Shown here: one piece after another, positions 39,301-51,000 of the stretch | Layout of the letters: the number at the start of each line of letters is the position of its first letter | How positions within the stretch are numbered: position 1 is the first letter of the stretch | Source: Sphagnum compactum | Lineage: Eukaryota; Bryophyta; Sphagnopsida; Sphagnales | DNA: 64,000 bases | Assembly: GCA_965153455.1 (NCBI GenBank) | Contig: OZ234496.1 | Span: forward strand, 3,162,001-3,226,000 | Reading direction: 5' to 3' | Notes under the pieces: model-generated | The model's database searches: none | Seen by the model: only the letters and a program-made list of their open reading frames with translations | What the model was told of the DNA's origin: nothing | Position numbers and translations under genes: made by a program

Positions 39301-39639
39301 TATGAAAGACCATAAGAACAAAGGCTAAAGGAAAAGGTCTAGGTCTAACTTTCAAACAAAGAATTAAAAAAGATTATGTGATTCAAAAACAAAAACACAA
39401 GAACAAAGAACAAGAACACGAGATGTGCAAGACCAATGTGAAAGCAAATATTTATATTATGCTAACATATGCAAACATGAACATGAAAAGAACATGTCAA
39501 GGTTATGGTGCAAGATTATGCCTAAGACTACAGTTGAATAGATTGAAGGAAATGAAAGGTCCTACTCCTATTTATATCCCTTTGGGGACCTAACTCAGGG
39601 AAGCTTCCAAGGAGGCTTCTATGTGTGCATCGGGTAAAG

Positions 39640-40000
39640 AAGTTTCTTGAGAACCTTCCTAGCTAAGAATCAACTATGAGTTAATTGAACTTTAATTGAA
39701 AGTTAATTCAGATTTAATTAGGATTAAGTGGGGACTTAACTAAGAATTAACTAAAAGTTAATTAAGAGTTGACTCGAACTTAACTAAAACTTAACTGGGA
39801 CTTAATTAGGATTTAACTGAGAGTTAACTAGGAGTTAACTGAAAATTAACTAGGATTTAACTAAAATTGAACTGGGACTTGATTCAAACTTAACTAAGAG
39901 TTAATTAAAACTTAACTAAAAGTGAATTATAGTTTAACTGAAAATTAATTAAGAATAAATTGAAAATAAATTATGAATTAAGTACAAGTTCACTACAAGT
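39640..40000 (+). repeat. TTAACT-rich degenerate array inside the integrase region
   Basis: Roughly 25 copies of (A/G)TTAACT or close variants at spacings of 10-16 bases fill this block. It sits between the integrase core and the C-terminal segment, so it belongs to an insertion. Its composition recalls the array at 2780-3440, but without the CCATGG element. Confidence 0.75.
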
Positions 40001-40449
40001 CATGGATGAACATTCAAATGAAACCGCATGGCATTGCCATTCATGACAACTACCTACCCCTCACCAAGGAAGGTATTGCCATCACTAAAACAATGATGGT
40101 ACTAACTAGCAAAATATCTAAGTTAGAAAATTTAAAAGAAACCTGACTAGAGACCATTGAAAACACATGAAAGTAGTAGTGGAGACATGCATTGTGGTCT
40201 TAGAACCACAACCACCCCAAATCATTCAAATTGGGTGATTTTGTGCTCTGGTTTCCTAAAGGGAGAAAATAGCACCAAGGCAAATTTAAGCATTGCCGGT
40301 TTGGCCCCTATAGGGTATAATATTGCCTTCTAAACAACATAGTACTATTGGTGACTATAGAAAAATTTGATCCAAATCCTATATGTTGATCAACATTAAC
40401 AAGTTGAAACCCTAAGTTCCATATGACAGTAATACTAGAGGACTGGTAT

Positions 40450-41330
40450 TTGAATTCCAAAAGGGGAAGAGGGAAGGTACAACATCAGAAACATAGGAAA
40501 CTTTGGAGCAATCTATGGAGGACAAAGGAAAAAATAATGGAGAAGGTAGCTAGCTAGCAAGAAGAAACACAAGGTACTTTACAACCTATTTTTTCATCAA
40601 GTGAAATAGTAGCCGAACTAACCAAGAAAAATGAAAAGGCAATTACCTTTAGAGATGGTATTACTACTAACCGAACAAACTTTACCTTGGCCCTAATCCA
40701 AGTAATTAAAAACATAGAGGGTAGGACACATCCAACAAGTAGAGTAGTCCTAGGCACTAAGGCAACACTTGAGGGTAAGGTAGACCTAGAAATTGGGGCA
40801 AAGTCGAAAAAAACGCAGGAATTAGGGTTAGTTACCATAGGCCATTCAATTTCAAAAATGAAGATTCACGGATGAGAAGTGGATAGCCACCACACCAAGC
40901 CATCATGAAAAGGGATGAATGGTCGTTATCAAACCCTAAAGGGGTAAAAGTGAAAGGGGGTGTCATTATGACACCTAGCTTGTCCCATCAAATAAGATGA
41001 TTCAAGTAGGGAGGTACAATCCTCCCACATGTGTGGGAAGAAAAAGGGGTGTGCCCCTTCACCATAAGAAAGGAATGGGAGAAAATCTTCCTCATTTCCA
41101 TCTTTTGTTATTGTTTTGAAAGCTTGAAGAAAAGAGGAAATGAGTTTGGAGAGGACAAGAGAGAAAGAGAGAGGAAATCCTTTGAAGGAAACAAAAATAA
41201 TCAAGTTTTAATGCATTGGAAATAGAAGGGCAAGACACTCTCATTGCTATAAAAAGAAATTAAAGCGCATGTAGTAAGGGAAGTGAAAGAAAAAGGTAGG
41301 AAGTAGTATCTAGAGAGAACAAAAACCAGA
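40450..41330 (+). other. 3' region with polypurine tract and LTR start of the Tat/Athila-like element
   Basis: After the end of pol, a decayed frame (40687-40875) leads to AAAAGTGAAAGGGGG followed at 40961 by TGTCATTATGACACC, the layout of a polypurine tract and 3' LTR. TGTCAT differs from the TGTTAA start of the neighbouring elements, so this LTR belongs to another family. The matching 5' LTR was not found. Confidence 0.5.
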
Positions 41331-41539
41331 TTAGTTCTTGACAGGAACTTAGTTGGTCGGGGGAAAAAAAACAAGGAAAGTAAGAAAGGATAGCATGTGC
41401 CTCAAGAGAGAGTCGGAGGCAAGAAAGAAAACAATTGTAGTAAAAGGTAGACGCATGAATGGTAAGGCGATGAGGGAGGACACCATCATAGCCACCGTGA
41501 AAAGGTTTGACCAACTACATAAGAAGATGGCTCTTTTCG

Positions 41540-42300
41540 CAAGGTCTGCAGTACTTTCAATGGCCTTTGGATATTGTCTAGGGGTCTGCAAACCTTTCTA
41601 ACATTACTATCCCTCCCTTCTCCATGCTTGCAAGTTTTCTAATGCCTCTGATTGCCACCTGGAGCCCTCAATGTCCCTCCTATGTACCCTTTCACCTCCA
41701 ACCCACTTGTTGTACCCCCTTGATTTCCACCACCATGGATTGGTTGTTACCCTCCTGTGGCAACCATTAGTTTAGGACTTTAGAGACCACCTTATTCTCT
41801 ATCCTAGTAGAAATGTATAGATATTAATTAAAGGAAACATCTTACATTTATCACTAAAACAACACTACCTTCCACTCTTAGTAAAACATCAAAACAATAT
41901 ATGAAAATCGAATCCTTCAACCATCTTCCATTAAAATCACACACAAAGTACATACTTCTTTCTCCATTCCTCTCTTCTACATTCCAAGTCCATTTCCTCC
42001 ATCCCCCAAAAGTTTCTAATGAAATTTCTTTCTTTTCCCCCTTCCTCTATTCCCCTTCTCCCCATACCACACACAAGGTCCTCATTGACCCCTAGAAAAT
42101 AGGGCCCTTATCTTAATCCCTTCCTAGAAATCTCCTAGATGATTGGGTGAATTACCCCCAACCATTCATTAATTTGAACTACCTAATCCCATTAGTTTCA
42201 CCCCTTGGGTAAGGGATGGTAAATCTAGCTACCACTAGTAACTAATAGTCATTAGGAGGCCTATGGAACTATTTAGTTTAGAGATTTTTACCCGTTAACA
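41540..42300 (-). repeat. 3' LTR of minus-strand coiled-coil retroelement
   Basis: Read on the minus strand, GAGGGGGGATAA (polypurine tract) is followed by TGTTAACGGGTAAAAATC, the LTR start, at 42300. The LTR then matches 30827-31400 in inverted orientation. Below about 41535 the two diverge, so this copy is probably truncated or recombined there. Confidence 0.65.
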
Positions 42301-45300
42301 TTATCCCCCCTCTATTTTGGGTTACGTCCCCATAATCCTTACTGTGTTGGCTGTGATTTTGAATATGTATTACCACTTACCGTCTTGGAGGGAGAACCAA
42401 TAGTCTTAAGGGTTCTAAATTCCTCTTCAGGGCCCAGGAAGGTTCTTAGTGTGTGGAAGGTCAGTTCCTATTGGGTGTTACCCTGTGCATTACTACCATT
42501 AGAGTTATTTGATGTGCTTTGAGCACCATCAGCTCTAAGGTTAGGGAAAACTTGCCTATATGCCATTAACATTTGATAGTAGGTTGCTTCATTTGCTAAT
42601 GTAGGGAGAGGGGTAACATCTAGTATGGCATTCAATTCCTTTTTGAATTCGTTCCACCTAGCTTCCCTCTTCCTTGTCTTCTATCACCACGTTATTGCTT
42701 CCAACTTTAAGAGGGTATGCTCTTTGAAAAGAGTCTTATACTTAGTTAGCTAGGCGTCCACCACTAAGGTGCATTCACAATAACATGTACCATAGCAAGT
42801 GTAACATTTGCTTGGTTTTTTCACGTTTTAAAGTCATAATTTAATTTGATGTTGAAATTGTAAGATTTTTTTATATAGTTTTATTTTTAATATATCATAG
42901 GAAGATGTGAATTAATTTGAAATTAATCCAATGAATAAAAAATTAACAAAAATATTCATTAAACATTATAATGCTTGTTTTTAATATAAAGGACTTGTAA
43001 TGGATTTTTTTTTTAAATGACATTTTTTGCCAAATTTTTAACAAGAACCTAAATAAAATAGTATGAAAAAAAAATTTAAAATTTAAAAATATTTTTTGAA
43101 GACTTTTTCAAGAATTTTCCAATATATTTTAAGAATATTTCCCCAAAAGTAGTCAAAAAGCAAGTGTGTGTGGCTCGTGTTATCCCGTTTGCACCCACCA
43201 CTACCCTTATAACTCTGTGCTTCCACTTAGTCACTTGACCATGTAGCTTAGGCATTATTGTCTTGTTGAACAAGTCAACTTGTGCATACAAGCTAGCTAT
43301 CGTCTCTTGTGATAACCGCAATTGTTGTTGTAGGATGTCTTCCTTATGGTCCTACTTTGCCCCCTAGATATCATGTTGGTGTCTGAGGGTAAAGGCTTCA
43401 TCACTGAGTTCGTTCAGCCTATCCATGAGTTTCTTTTTATTTGCCCTCTCCATCTTCAAATGTTACTTCAAGGTGGCTATTTTGTAGTTTGCCTTGAGCC
43501 TTTCTTCAATTTGCACATCCATTACCTTTCAAAGGTTGTTATTGTCTGTTATCGATTTATCCACTTGGGCCTACAATAGTGCTACCTCTTGTCTTTTTTG
43601 CTCCAATTTGGTAGACGTTTCACCTGCCCACCCCAGTAGACAGTTGAGGTTTTCATTTCTTGCCTTCTTTTCTTGGAAACTACGTTCCAACTCCACTACC
43701 TTCTCCAAATGTAGCTAGGCAAATGTTTCCACCCACTGTTGCCCTCTGATGGCAACTACCTTCTCCCTGTCCAATATCTCCATCTGCTCCATTACCTCCT
43801 CTAGGCCCTCTGCCTTCTGCTCTACCACTTTTACTAAGGCCTTAAGATCTAGGATTGCTTCTATAATGGATCTCTTTTTACAACCCCCCTGATCTAACTA
43901 CTGGTACCATGCGCCCATTAACAATAAGGTTCTCGTATGTATGAACTAACTACTAAGTGGGGTAGGTGAGCGTTCTTTGTATTTCCTACTCTTCCGACTT
44001 CTAACCTTCCTTGCAACCTTAGACTCCTCCTCTACCCTCACTGTTTGTTGGTTCTTTGTGATCCTGAAAGGAGTTACTATTTGCTACCTGCATGCCTTCT
44101 TATCAATAGACATTATTGGTTTACCATGTGAAGATTGTACAGAGGGAGAGGGTAGTTTGTTGATTGGGTGGAGCTTCCCCCTCTGGACCCATCTTGGTGG
44201 CGAAGGTAGCACCCTCGGCAAACTACCCAGCAGCTAGCCCTCATGCTCTAATAAGTTCAAGTTCCCCTTGATTCTTCTTTGTTTGTGGGGCCATATCAAC
44301 CCGTTCCTCAACTACCTCCAAGGGTTCCAAATTACCCTCCTCCCAAGCAATTTGTCCCTCCATATCTTCATCCTTTGGGATGCCGTCCAACTGAATCTCA
44401 TTGGGATCAGTTTGGGTGAATATTATCATTTGTGGAAGTGAGTTGGCAGGGTGCTGCAATCCTCCCCTATTGAATGAAGGTAATGGTGTTCCAAAGGTTG
44501 TACCTCCCTACTTCAAACTCCCAATTGGGCACTCATAGTCCGAGTCACTGTCCACATTGAAAACAATGGCTTCCTTCGAGATAAGAAATCTTGGGATTGA
44601 AATTCACCTCTGCTTACCCTCTATTGGGGGTATGCTCCTTCCAAGGGGTGATTTGATTGGAGAATGCACCAGCCATTCAGGTTGCACCCTCCTGCCTGCT
44701 ATTGTTGTTGGGGGAGGTGATAGTACCATGGGGGCCTTCTATTTGACAACTACAGAGGGTCTTGCCCTGGACGTGGTCTGAGCTTCCTGGCCCCTTTTTG
44801 CCTTTTTAGTTATCTCCCCCTCTATTGTAGGCCTCCTACAAGTGGGAGAGATGATTGTCCTATACCTGGTCTCCCTTGTACCTCGTAATAACAAGACGTG
44901 CAAAGATTGTAAATTTTCATTCATGAACACTGTAGCCTCTTCGGCAACTTGGAAAGCTATGGGGGTAGGGTTACCTATTATAGGTTGGACGGTACTTTTT
45001 TCATCCTTTTCATAGCCTATCTCCATAAACCATCCAATGATTTGATGGCCTCCAAGAGGAAACCACTTTCGTAGTAGCATGTCCACGACATGGGCCACAT
45101 ACACTGTAGATGGCTTGGTACCCCCTAGCAACCACTTCTCCATGTTAGGCTTCAAGCCCTGAAAAAATATGCTTGCCCAATTGATGTCCTCCCCCTTCTC
45201 CATTGCTACAATCAACAAGGTTACCATCTTGTTGTAGTAGGTTTGGCGATTCTTCAACTACACCATTTGGAGGATTGCGCCTACCTTCTAGATGTACCTT

Positions 45301-45720
45301 CCTTTCATTTTCATGATTGACCAACCTTCCTTTCCTGGAACTATAGTTTTGTCCACTAGGTTTTTACACATCTTTGGTATCCCATGCTATAAAGGACTTG
45401 GCCATTCTGTGTAGAGGCCTTGACAAGGTAGCAACAACATCTTAAAAAAGATCACCTCATCAGTGATCTCTACCTTTGCCCTTTAACTACTACCTTGATT
45501 TGCATCTCATCTACACTCTCGATTCCCCTAAGGAAATCATAAACGAGGTCCTCTTTAATGGGGGCCCAATGCAACCTCCACATTCTTCTTAACCCTACCA
45601 TCATGGCCCATCTAAAATCATCTTCAAACTCCAACCATTTTTTCATTTTCCAAAAGGGTTTCATTTTCGGGGGTGGAGGGTCGCTACTGCCTTCCCCCTT
45701 GTCATTCAATTTGGCCTTGC
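42301..45720 (-). pseudogene. Non-autonomous LTR element with decayed gag-like and coiled-coil ORF
   Basis: On the minus strand, frames follow in order: 45709-45470 (DPPPPKMKPFWKMKKWLEFEDDF), 45257-44739 (INWASIFFQGLKPNMEKWLLGG, then MLLRKWFPLGGH), 44459-44241 (acidic), then a long Gln/Glu/Lys/Leu-rich coiled-coil stretch at 43930-43076 broken by stops at probable Gln codons. No protease, reverse transcriptase or integrase motif is visible. With the polypurine tract and LTR at 42300 this reads as a non-autonomous LTR retrotransposon coding for one structural protein of unknown family. Confidence 0.6.
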
Positions 45721-45729
45721 CCTTCCTTC

Positions 45730-48080
45730 TCGTTCTACCCTCCTGCTCTTGCGTGGGTGCTGATTCACCATGCTACTTATGCGAAAACGCTTTTTCCAGG
45801 AAGCCGACTTTGCAAGCTATACAAAGCAGCAAAGATCAACATGGAGAAGAGCTAGGTAGGGTAAGCAACGGAGAGATCCTTCTCTCTCTCTGTTGCTATT
45901 CCCTAGTGCTTACTGCTTTAAGACATTTTTCCAATCAGCACCTTTCCATCATGTGTTTTTCCAACTAGCTCTTGTCCTCAGAGTCATCTCATAGCTCTAC
46001 TCGACAAGCATTGACCGATTGCATAAGAGCTCTGGGTAAGAGCTGCTGCGAGTCAAACTATGACTTACCCATTAAAAGTGACATCTGTTTCTTCTTTTCA
46101 TGAGAACATGTTTTTCCGAGAGTTCTTAACAGGATTCCACCATCTATTGTCAACGCACTTGCACCTCTGTAATGGGAAAAGTGATTGTCCATGCAGCAAG
46201 AAACAAGGCACTAATGCAATAAGTGCGCCTATAAGGATCTTGGTCTTCAATTTGTTCCTCGAATAATAGTCCACATAAAATCGGCCGGTTGGCTGCTCGC
46301 ATATAGCTTTTAACTTGCTGGTATGGCACCACCACGCGCGTGACGTGACGCACCAACGACTCCACAAAGAAGACCAGAGTTCAGAACTCAGTTGGGGTTT
46401 GTAGACAGAAGAGAAGGAAATCATGGGTTGGTGTTGGCGGCCGTCCGTCCGTCCGTGCGTTTGTTTCGTTGCTGTTACCTACCAACGCAGTATGTCGTAT
46501 AGTCTCTATACATCGGACGCTCCATCACCCTCCCACCCTCCTCCGTCTCTCCATCACAACAAGGAGTGTATCACACTGTGGCCTTGCCATTTACATTAAA
46601 AAGTAACTTAAGGCAAAAGAAGAATTATGGAAACTCAAATACATTTCACCATGCAAAAATATACCTAATCTTCCAAAAACAATCCTCTCAAAGAAACCAA
46701 AATCCTTCAAGATATATTATAACTCTATAACTAATAATCTCAAGTTTCAACACAAGCCAAAATATCATCTTTCAAACATCGTCCTATAAAATTAGACCTA
46801 TTATTTATTATTACCTAGTAGGGGCCTATAAAAATCCCTTAAGCTACTATACTCTATAATGAATCTAAACACAATATCCTTGCCCTTGGTAGTAGGCAAG
46901 GCCAATAATGATTCATGACTAGTAGGTGGACCTAGGATACCTTAGCAGCAATTTTTGTATCATTGGACCTGCAAACTGGAGGGATACAAATGTTCTTTGC
47001 ATGTCAAAAAGTAAAGGAGCAACCCAGAAAACATAAGAAGATGATGAATGATAGTTTGCTTCAAATTTTTTGAAAAAAAAGAGCTCTTGAACCCTGTCTA
47101 GTTCTAATCCCCTATCTTTCTCATTTTTAGTCAGTTCTTTTGAGTGATTTAAAACCTGATGGGTGTGTCAATTAAGGCTTTACAAAACTTCTTTCTATTC
47201 CAGAAGCCAACATGTAATGATCAAAGATTTTAAGCTCGAAATCTTAATCTGTTTTAATTCACTCATTACCGAACACTGAATCCTCTTACACCAAACACCC
47301 GGTGTCTTCCCCATTCCTTTATTGAAATGAATAATTTTTGTGACAAACACCCCATGTCTTTCCCATTCCTCCTTCACTGAAATGAGCAATTTTTGCAATG
47401 TTACGAGACACACTATGTCTTTCTATGAGCAATTTTTGCAACGTTGACAAACACCCCATGTCTTTCCAAGTCCTTTACTGAAACGAGCAATTTTTGAAAT
47501 GTTGAAAGCGCTAGGAGGAGAGTTAAAAATGTTCTTTGAGCTTCAGAAGAAAAGGAACAATGTGTGAGGTTTCAACCTTTTTTGAGTTCTTAAGTGATTG
47601 CTCATCAGCTTATCTACCCTTTCAAAGATATAGAAGCATTTTTTTTGGGAAGAAAGAGCCCAAGCTAAGCTGCATTATGAGGAAAAACAATTTGAGTTTG
47701 CCATATTTAGACAATAGGTTCTAGCATGGAGCACAATTCCTAAACTTACCCAACCTAGTGACATTGTTCAAATGCAATAGACAATGTTTGAACATAATCT
47801 GGTTGTATTTGCCCTATTTCTATAGATTCAAAATACAGGTAACTCCCGGTTTAGCATGTATCACCAAATAGCTGAAAACACACAATTTAGGTAGAGAAGG
47901 CCTGATTAGAGGGCTTTTAATCAGAATTCATGCCCTGCAAGGAATTAGGGCTGATTCACCACAGTGGTGTCACATAAATATTTGAACATGGAAGGTTTGT
48001 TTGTTTGTATATCTCCTTTACTGTTTTTATGGCAGGTTTCTAATGTACAAAAGTTGGTCAGACACAAAGTGAGCAAAAGT
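45730..48080. other. Spacer; one possible minus-strand first exon at 46060-46560
   Basis: On the minus strand, 46424-46098 is open and encodes a short basic segment followed by KILIGALIALVPCFLL, a possible signal anchor. A consensus splice donor (GTAAGTC) lies near 46068. The upstream sequence at 46330-46560 is GC-richer with CGTC repeats, as in a plant 5' leader. The frame stops before that donor, no downstream exon was found, and the call is weak. The rest holds no supported gene. Confidence 0.22.
47289..47503 (-). repeat. Four diverged tandem copies of a ~42-62 bp unit
   Basis: Units share ACAAACACCCCATGTCTTTC and TGAAATGAGCAATTTTTGCA with internal deletions. The third unit is shortened to about 42 bases. 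Confidence 0.75.
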
Positions 48081-48092
48081 TGTATATACATT

Positions 48093-51000
48093 CTAACACT
48101 GGTAGCACTTGTCAAAGAATCCGAAAGAGCTAATCTGTCTCACAAAGTTGGTGACACTAGCCCATCCACCAAAGCCACAACCCACAATGAGTATCCAGAG
48201 CACAATCATCCCATTGAAAAGGAACATAAGCATCCAACTGGGCATGAATGGTGGTAGCTTCACTGCGGAATTCTACACCAAACAGGGAAGAAGAAAACCC
48301 CCAATTAGCTTAGAACAGTAGGTACTAACCTGGTACAAAACTCTTTTCCACAAGACTTCCCTTTTATTTTCTCTCTAATTAATCTTAACTCTTTGTACTG
48401 CAACAAACAGAATAGGGATTATTCACCTTCATCAAATGTGTGAAGAGTAAAACGGTTGCAGACTTGGGACTTGGGTTGCATTAGGTTTGTAGGGAAATGC
48501 AAGTAGTATAGTGAACCAAATTTCCTGGCGGCTTTTTATTCAAGTTTTACACAGGGAAGAATTGTTGTTTTGAATTCAAACCAAATGAATGGAGGGAGGG
48601 ATAGAGGACAAACCTGACGGGCAGATTTTGTTCGATAAGTGACAAAGAAGGCAACAAGGGGAATAATGTAGACAGCAAAGGTGACCAGGAAGGCTCCCAT
48701 CACAGAGTTGATGGGACCAAAGAAAGGGATGGCTAGTGCCACAAACCATAGAAACAACACCACTGGAATTCGCACCAGGATTCGTAGCCCCAAACTGCGG
48801 GTGTGAACCTTGGCAAACTTCTCACACACCAGGAACACAGGGTGGACAAATAGTACAAACACCATACTCTGTTCATTGCACAAAAACAGAACTCTTAGTC
48901 TTCTGCCTGTGACTGTCCTCTCACTGTCCTAGTGGCCCACCTCTAAAACCCAAAGTGTCATACTCAATATAACCTCATTGACTCAGGCTGCTGGATGTTT
49001 CATAGATGGCCAACTCAAGGTTGTATATATGTAAAACATATATCCCCTTGCCTTTGGGGCTATTTAAAACACAAAGAACAGCGGAAAAAGGTCGTACCTG
49101 GTGCAAAATTATAGACACAATGGCAAATGTCCTCCAAGGGGATGGTGGGAGAACAGCAAAAGCATTTGATCGATGTAAAAGAATATCACCAAAAGCCCAG
49201 TAAGTGGATACTGCACTTGGGATAGTGACTGAAAACGTGTAAAATACAACTGCCAAATACACGAATTTGAACTTTGATGGCCTTCTGGTAGCCTCCATAA
49301 TTTCTCTGACCACATAACCACAACTCATTACCCATCAGCTCCATACTGAAAAACCATTCATACATAGCTGTCCATTTTAGAGCACTTAACAAAGAGCAGC
49401 AGATAGTTCCAGATGGGTGATCAATGGGGTGTCCCATAATCCCTTTCCATACCAAAAAATGCCCCAAAAACAGGTCCATAGGTATATGCCTCTTTCTGCC
49501 ATATGATGGCCTGAACAACCCACATTGAGCCAGTGTGTTCAATTTTTTTGACATTTCTCCCCATTTGAATATTTGCAGTGATTGAGCATTTTGGTTTCAA
49601 ATAGTCATTCGGATGGTCAATTGGATTGACATAGCAATTACAGTGTTTTGTCTCTTGCATAGGATGGGACTATTAACGGTTTTTATGGTTCTGACCACAA
49701 AGGGACATTGCAAATTGTGAGATTGCAATCATTTCTCTTCTGATGCCCTGCAGATTCCTTGTAGGCATGTTGAAGCCCTCCTAGGTGGTACGAGGTGATC
49801 CTATGCAAATACATTATATGTTACACTCTATGACCACTGCATCATCTTTTGATCGTTCATGAAAGTGACCTAAAAATACAAAACTTGACTCACATTGTTA
49901 TTGCGTGACCACCAAATGCATACAACATATTGGTTGCACCAGTGAAGAACTGAACCTTGTCAACTGCACCCACGTGCTCCACTCCAGGGACCTACATTTC
50001 CAAGTAGAGGTGCTTAAAAACTGTAATCAACCTAATATATTACACTCACCCAAAACTTGAGAACTGCACCTGATGATGTTGTATCATCTATCTGCTACAC
50101 CAGCAGTGTCGACAATATGAAGACCAATGTTGGAAATTCAAAAGCCCATCATGTTGGAGGCCCCACAAGTTTACAAATAAAACAAAATGTAAGCAATCAG
50201 TTGCTTGTCTATGAAAAATCAAGGTATCTCGAAAAAGGAATTCTCTATGCTTCGAAGGACAAGTGTTTGCATACATGGCTAAAATGTACACCTTGAGTCC
50301 CTACAAAGATTCTCTAGCATTCCAGATCTTATGGTGAAATTTCTGAAGTACCAAAGTGCATCTTGACATGGAATGGATCAGCGGGATTGTCAGCTTTAGA
50401 ACACCAGATATTACCTGGCCATGCACAAGAGAGGCAACAAATAAATAGAGGCCAGTGATAGTTGTGGAGGATACACCCACAATAGCACCCACTCGAAAGT
50501 GCCCAAAACTGGGGACAATTACACTGATCAGTGCAAAAAGACCCACCACATACTCCCATTGCCGCTTGTTAAGGCTGTCATTCGCATAATACAAATCACT
50601 GGAGCACGTAGAACAGAACATCAGTATTGAAATCTCAAACCCAGATGACATCGGAGAACTATATGACTTTTTTTGAGATTCCTGATGTTGAATTACTGGT
50701 AGAGTCCTTGAACTATTGCTTTGCGCTGTTGTTTAAACCATAGTCACTTCATCTAGAACACATTTTTGTCTGCAATTGTTTTCTACCTGAAAGCCAACTT
50801 CTTTCGATTGACAAACTCTTATTCCATGAATTTGGGTAAAGGACATCATGTTTGATGAGTTGCAATCAAAGTGTAGCTCGGAGTCAATGGTTGATATAAC
50901 AAACCTAGCAGATGCGATAAGCTGGATGACTGATGCAAGTGCCAATGACAAGATCACAAAAAAGAATGTCATGCAGCGACCCCATTTTCCAGTCAAGCCT

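Larger units (their letters stand above)
34545..40450 (+). pseudogene. Decayed Tat/Athila-like Ty3/gypsy gag-pol
   Basis: Order: capsid-like segment (34570-34900: WGENFLNSHPDYTFNKFA...DYYERILNLANFL); two knuckle relics near 35110-35160 and 35290-35345; gag-pol linker (36440-36545: ILDSKIIVTIGQLLKL); protease at about 36655-36715 with LLDGG followed by a stop where Ser would be; reverse transcriptase from 37430 to 38060 (HKIELDTTIPP; VVMPFGLKNAPPTYQR; the catalytic box reads FLDE at 37872-37883 in place of FLDD/YxDD); RNase H near 38245-38400 (HTDASNVAVGVMLAQ); integrase zinc domain 38585-38735; integrase core 38790-39270 with the catalytic Glu codon replaced by a stop at 39105-39107; and the C-terminal part resumes at 40180-40440 (LGDFV-type and FDPNPI...INKLKP). 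Two foreign segments interrupt it, at about 35680-36330 and 39340-40000. It is not functional. Confidence 0.88.
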
